Below the pieces are notes generated by a model. It saw nothing but the letters and a program-made list of their open reading frames with translations, searched no databases and was not told where the DNA came from. Positions 30,535 through 33,414 of a DNA stretch of 33,414 nucleotides are shown piece after piece. Position 1 is the stretch's first letter, and every line of letters begins with the position of its first letter. The stretch is from Christensenella sp. UBA5327 (lineage in GTDB: Bacteria; Bacillota; Clostridia; Christensenellales; Aristaeellaceae), in the NCBI GenBank assembly GCA_002411105.1, contig DHQX01000027.1, positions 1 to 33,414 of the forward strand, read 5' to 3'. Position numbers and translations under genes: made by a program.

Positions 30535-31412
30535 ACCACATCATCCCCATGAAATCTGAGGAAGCTCTCCTCGCTGTCCTCCCTGCCGCCCACCAGGTCC
30601 AGCACGGTGTATTTCCCCAGCGTGCGGATCAAAACCTGGGGGCTGGCGGGGATGGCCACCAGGGCGCGTGCGCCGATCACCTCAACCGCGGTCTCCCACT
30701 CGCTGGCAAAGGCCGCCGCCTGGGCCGCGTCAGAAAAGGTGATATGGTAGACCTTCTGCCGGGTGAGGGCCAGGCGCTCCACCGGCTGGGTGAGCACCAG
30801 CCGCCCCTGGCGGATGATGGCCACCTGGGTGCAGCAGCGCTGCACCTCCTCCAGCACCCGGGAGGTGATGAGCATCGCCTTGTCCTCCCCCCGGCGCTCC
30901 CGGATCAAGTCTGTCAGCGTGTTTTTATCCATGGGGTCAAGCCCCTGGAAGGGCTCATCCAGGATGGTCACCTGAGCGTCTGTCATCAGGGCAGCCATCA
31001 GCCCCAGCTTCTTGCGCCCCACCTCCCCCTGGCGCCGGGCCTGGCCGGTGAGGCGCACGTCCAGGCGCTCAGACAGCCGCCTGGCTTTTTCCGGGTTATA
31101 GGCGCCGCGGTATTTCGCCTGGAAGCGCAGCCAGCTCTCCCCTGTGACCCGGGGCGGGATGGCGGGGCTGGCGGCGGCATAGGCCACCTCCCGCTGGATC
31201 TCGTGGCGCTTCAAAAAGCAATCCTGATTAAAAATCCGGGCGCTGCCGCTGTCGGGCTTCACAAAGCCCATCAGCAGCCTGATGAGGGTGGACTTGCCCG
31301 CGTCTGTCGGCCCCAACACGCCCAGCGTCTCCCCGGGCTTCACCTGAAGGGTCATCGACGAGATGCCGCCACCCTCCTCAAAGGATTTGGAAAGCCTCTC
31401 ACAGCGTATCAA
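30531..31412 (-). CDS. ABC-2 type ATPase with degenerate motifs
   Basis: About 293 residues, the nucleotide-binding partner of the ABC-2 permease. Walker A is present at 34-42 (G-P-T-D-A-G-K-S-T) and Walker B at 148-153 (V-T-I-L-D-E), followed by P-F-Q-G-L-D-P. Other motifs are eroded: the Q-loop glutamine is missing (A-Y-A-A-A-S), the signature region reads G-E-V-G-R-K-K-L-G instead of an S-G-G-Q/S-x-G-x-x-Q form, and the switch histidine is replaced by Arg185 in I-T-S-R. It could bind ATP but hydrolyse it poorly. TTG at 31412 is the likely start, seven bases after AAGGAGGAG; it overlaps the preceding gene by 14 bases. A longer arginine-rich start is less likely. Confidence 0.82.
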   Translation of the reverse strand: MIRCERLSKSFEEGGGISSMTLQVKPGETLGVLGPTDAGKSTLIRLLMGFVKPDSGSARIFNQDCFLKRHEIQREVAYAAASPAIPPRVTGESWLRFQAKYRGAYNPEKARRLSERLDVRLTGQARRQGEVGRKKLGLMAALMTDAQVTILDEPFQGLDPMDKNTLTDLIRERRGEDKAMLITSRVLEEVQRCCTQVAIIRQGRLVLTQPVERLALTRQKVYHITFSDAAQAAAFASEWETAVEVIGARALVAIPASPQVLIRTLGKYTVLDLVGGREDSEESFLRFHGDDVV

Positions 31413-32553
31413 TCGCCTGCTCCTCCTTCGCCTTCTGGCGTTCCCGCCCGCGCACAAACTCCGCCGTCAGGCGGTATATCACCGCCACCAGGGGGATGAA
31501 CAGCAGCATCCCCGCGATGCCCAGCATCCCCGCGATGCCCAGCATCCCGCCGCCCAGGGTCACCGCCACCAGCACCCAGATGGAGGGGATGGCAATGGCG
31601 CCTGACATGATGCGCGGGTAGATGATGGAGCCCACCAGCTGCTGCACGATGAAAAAGGCCATCACAAACCAGCCCGCCTGGGCAGGGGACGCTGTGAACA
31701 CCAGCAATAACCCCAAAAGCCCCGACACATAGGGCCCAAACACCGGGATGAAGCTGGCCACAAAGGTGATCAGCCCGATTAAGATCGCGTAGGGAAAGCC
31801 GAACACCGCCAGCACCGCGGCTGTAAGTGCGGAAGACAGCAGCGACTGGAGCATCTGCCCCGCGATGAAGTTGGAATAGGCCCGCACCAGCAAATGCACA
31901 AAGCGCTGGATGAAGGCGTCCGCCCGGGGCGGCAGGGTGGCGGTGAGAAAGCGGCTGAGCTGGGCTTTGATGCGCTCTTTGGAGAACAGCAGGTAGATGG
32001 CAAACACCAGCCCAATCACCACATTGAGCACAAACTGGGCGGCCGAGATCACCATGCCCGAGCTGCTTGACAGCCCGCCGATCAGAAACTGGTAGGCCCG
32101 CTGGAACAGATCCCGCACCCCGCTCTCATCGGCCTCCGCCAGGCCCAGGGAGTTCCTGATCTGCACATTGCTGCGGCTCAGCCAGTCCTCCAGATCCCGC
32201 AGGATTCCCGGCACCGCCTGGATCAGCCGTTCCACCGCCACCACCACCTCAGGGATGATGAACACCAGCAGCATCGCCACCACAGCCGCCACCAGCAGCA
32301 CCGACAGCGTCAGGCTGATGCCCCGGCGCAGCTTTTGAAGCACCGCGGTTTTCCTGAAGGTGATCAGCCATCGCTCGATAAAGCCCATGGGCAGGTTGAT
32401 GATCAGCGCCAGAACGCCGCCGATGATAAAGGGGGTGATGATGGTGATGAGCGACTTGATCAGCCCGATCACCGCGTCAAAGCGATACAGCACAAAGGCA
32501 AAGAGCATGAGCCCAATCACATAGCCCAGGTTTTTGCGGCTCAGGCTGCGCAC
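31399..32553 (-). CDS. AI-2E family transporter (YtvI/PerM-like)
   Basis: The 384-residue membrane protein has about eight helices in the AI-2E (UPF0118) pattern: N-terminal pair, a long amphipathic segment (about 105-160) outside, then F-A-I-Y-L-L-F-S-K-E-R-I, G-Q-M-L-Q-S, P-Y-A-I-L-I-G and I-P-V-F-G-P-Y-V, and a late Q-Q-L-V-G-S-I-I-Y-P-R-I-M-S. Members export autoinducer-2, sodium/protons or unknown compounds; the role is open here. The start is GTG 32553 after AGGGGGTGAT. In the penultimate helix M-L-G-I-A-G occurs twice in tandem, from an 18-bp DNA duplication. First gene of a seven-gene operon, overlapping the ABC ATPase by 14 bases. Confidence 0.9.
   Translation of the reverse strand: MRSLSRKNLGYVIGLMLFAFVLYRFDAVIGLIKSLITIITPFIIGGVLALIINLPMGFIERWLITFRKTAVLQKLRRGISLTLSVLLVAAVVAMLLVFIIPEVVVAVERLIQAVPGILRDLEDWLSRSNVQIRNSLGLAEADESGVRDLFQRAYQFLIGGLSSSSGMVISAAQFVLNVVIGLVFAIYLLFSKERIKAQLSRFLTATLPPRADAFIQRFVHLLVRAYSNFIAGQMLQSLLSSALTAAVLAVFGFPYAILIGLITFVASFIPVFGPYVSGLLGLLLVFTASPAQAGWFVMAFFIVQQLVGSIIYPRIMSGAIAIPSIWVLVAVTLGGGMLGIAGMLGIAGMLLFIPLVAVIYRLTAEFVRGRERQKAKEEQAIDTL
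31505..31548. repeat. 18-bp tandem repeat inside the AI-2E gene
   Basis: AGCATCCCCGCGATGCCC occurs at 31505-31522 and 31523-31540, followed by a partial third copy AGCATCCC. It adds six residues (M-L-G-I-A-G) in frame to the membrane helix of the AI-2E protein. The perfect match of the two copies points to a recent slippage event. Confidence 0.85.
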
Positions 32554-32660
32554 ATTATCACCCCCTTTTTCTGAAAGTATATCAAATCATGGACGGGGGC
32601 ACAATCAGCACCTGATCATGCCTCATCCCCCGCAAAGAAACTCACTGCAAATGCATGCCA

Positions 32661-32669
32661 ATTCTATCA
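32661..32669 (-). promoter_or_regulatory. Candidate extended -10 promoter of the seven-gene operon
   Basis: On the minus strand TGATAGAAT (complement of 32661-32669) is an extended -10 element; the -35 (TATTAA-like) is weak. The leader to the GTG start would be about 100 bases. Confidence 0.4.
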
Positions 32670-32708
32670 ACATCTCAGCAAAATTAATACCCAGTTAATC
32701 TTCCCCGG

Positions 32709-32737
32709 ACATTTCAGAAATGTTGATGGGCTACACT
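32709..32737 (+). promoter_or_regulatory. Inverted repeat and weak promoter of the serine-hydrolase gene
   Basis: ACATTTC-A-GAAATGT (32709-32723) is a perfect 7-bp inverted repeat with a single central base. A -10-like TACACT (32732-32737) follows, with the repeat at the -35 position. A regulator could bind here; the promoter itself is weak. Confidence 0.4.
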
Positions 32738-32771
32738 CTAAACGAAGTAAACTGGGAGGGTAAATCTACAA

Positions 32772-33414
32772 ATGACATCAAAACATTGTGCCCGTATCAC
32801 CGCCATGTTGCTGATCATGGGGATGATGCTTGGCATGCCCGCTGGGGGGAGGGCTGAGGCAGAACCCTTTTCCCCCTCGGGGCTTTCTGCAAGCGACTTC
32901 ATACAGCAAGCCCATGCGCTTTTGGAGGAGGCAACGGGAAAATTGGCAAAGGGTTCGGCGCTGGTGGTGTTTTCAGACAGCAAAATCCTGCATTCTCACG
33001 GCTTTGGTCATGCAGATCTGCTGAATCAGCGGACTATCCTGCCTGAGCAAACCGGCTTTGAATATGGCAGCGTCACCAAGGTGCTGACCTGGATTTCGGT
33101 GATGCGGCTGGCGGAGGAAGGCAAACTCTCCTTGGCGGACGACATCAGCCATTATCTGCCTGCTGATTTTTATGATCGACTGCGCCTGCGATTTCCAGTC
33201 ACATTGCTCGATCTGATGAATCATCGGGCTGGTTTTGAAGAATATCCGCTGGACATGATCCTGCCAGAAGGTACGAAAACGCCCAATCTCAGGGATTCTC
33301 TTTTGCAGTGCGCGCCCTACCAGCGCTTCCAGCCGGGCACCGTCAGCGCTTATTCCAACTTCGGTTGTGCGCTGGCCGGGTATATCGTCCAATGCGTGTC
33401 CGGGCAGCCCTTTG
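32772..33414 (+). CDS. Serine beta-lactamase-like hydrolase (partial, runs off the window)
   Basis: The first 214 residues of an exported class C beta-lactamase/penicillin-binding-like protein are present; the frame is open at the right edge. A signal peptide covers about residues 1-29 (M-L-L-I-M-G-M-M-L core). The catalytic S-x-x-K is S-V-T-K in E-Y-G-S-V-T-K-V-L at about residues 98-106, followed by M-R-L-A-E-E-G-K-L-S-L-A-D and L-D-L-M-N-H-R-A-G-F. The Y-x-N motif is Y-S-N in A-Y-S-N-F-G near residue 195. These are the usual features of the family, which includes esterases, D-aminopeptidases and beta-lactamases. GGGAGGG lies about 12 bases before ATG. Without the C-terminal K-T-G/H-x-G part the activity cannot be judged. 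Confidence 0.88.
   Translation, partial: MTSKHCARITAMLLIMGMMLGMPAGGRAEAEPFSPSGLSASDFIQQAHALLEEATGKLAKGSALVVFSDSKILHSHGFGHADLLNQRTILPEQTGFEYGSVTKVLTWISVMRLAEEGKLSLADDISHYLPADFYDRLRLRFPVTLLDLMNHRAGFEEYPLDMILPEGTKTPNLRDSLLQCAPYQRFQPGTVSAYSNFGCALAGYIVQCVSGQPF

Noticed and set aside
30372..31499. Plus-strand open frame of 375 codons opposite the ABC-2 genes
   Set aside because: It has a proline/histidine-rich, shadow-like composition and no motif; both minus-strand genes beneath it are clear.
31505..31548. Repeats considered as a CRISPR or intergenic array
   Set aside because: The copies are directly adjacent without spacers and lie in frame inside a coding region.

Overview
The window looks like chromosomal DNA of a GC-rich, anaerobic member of the Bacillota (Clostridia-like). 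The reasons are strong AGGAGG-type ribosome sites on almost every gene, frequent TTG/GTG starts, a thymidylate synthase of the Bacillus subtilis/phage phi3T type, ECF sigma/anti-sigma pairs, DUF6157, DUF3795 and DUF4358 proteins, and a molybdopterin reductase with its TorD-type chaperone. I see no rRNA, tRNA, CRISPR array, insertion sequence or prophage. Placement below phylum is inference.

Layout. 1-4155: small unlinked genes: a lipoprotein, a CPBP membrane protease, a DUF899 thioredoxin-like protein, a VOC/glyoxalase protein, and on the minus strand an exported protein of two near-identical rhodanese domains. 4452-7391: four consecutive plus-strand genes for exported proteins of unknown function; the first two share a DEEQ-(G/S)-F plus glycine-rich helix module. 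This is the least explained part of the window. 7575-8078: UPF0303 protein. 8181-12309 (minus): torD-like chaperone, dmsA-like Tat-exported molybdoenzyme and dmsB-like four-cluster ferredoxin, without a membrane anchor gene; two candidate promoters and a 16-bp palindrome lie between torD and dmsA. 12499-13421: DUF6157 and DUF3795.

13489-14932 (minus): an ECF sigma factor overlapping a membrane-anchored partner. 15079-18481: thyA and folA (dTMP synthesis and recycling of dihydrofolate), an EamA transporter, and a convergent MFS transporter overlapping it by 35 bp. 18691-19152 (minus): one-cysteine peroxiredoxin. 19329-22198: a second ECF sigma/anti-sigma pair with a third, exported protein. 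22308-25432: ABC sugar importer (binding protein and two permeases, no ATPase gene), with a strong hairpin after the binding-protein gene.

25484-32553 (minus): seven tightly packed genes, four of the six junctions overlapping: AI-2E-type transporter, ABC-2 ATPase with degenerate motifs, ABC-2 permease, GH65 phosphorylase (probably maltose phosphorylase), M55 D-aminopeptidase, SGNH hydrolase and a DUF4358 lipoprotein. The GH65 enzyme could cleave disaccharides brought in by the facing importer (inference); the M55 and SGNH proteins suggest peptide or envelope turnover. From 32772 a serine beta-lactamase-like protein begins and runs off the window.

All starts were chosen by reading ribosome sites. 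Family names rest on recognised motifs; no database search was made.
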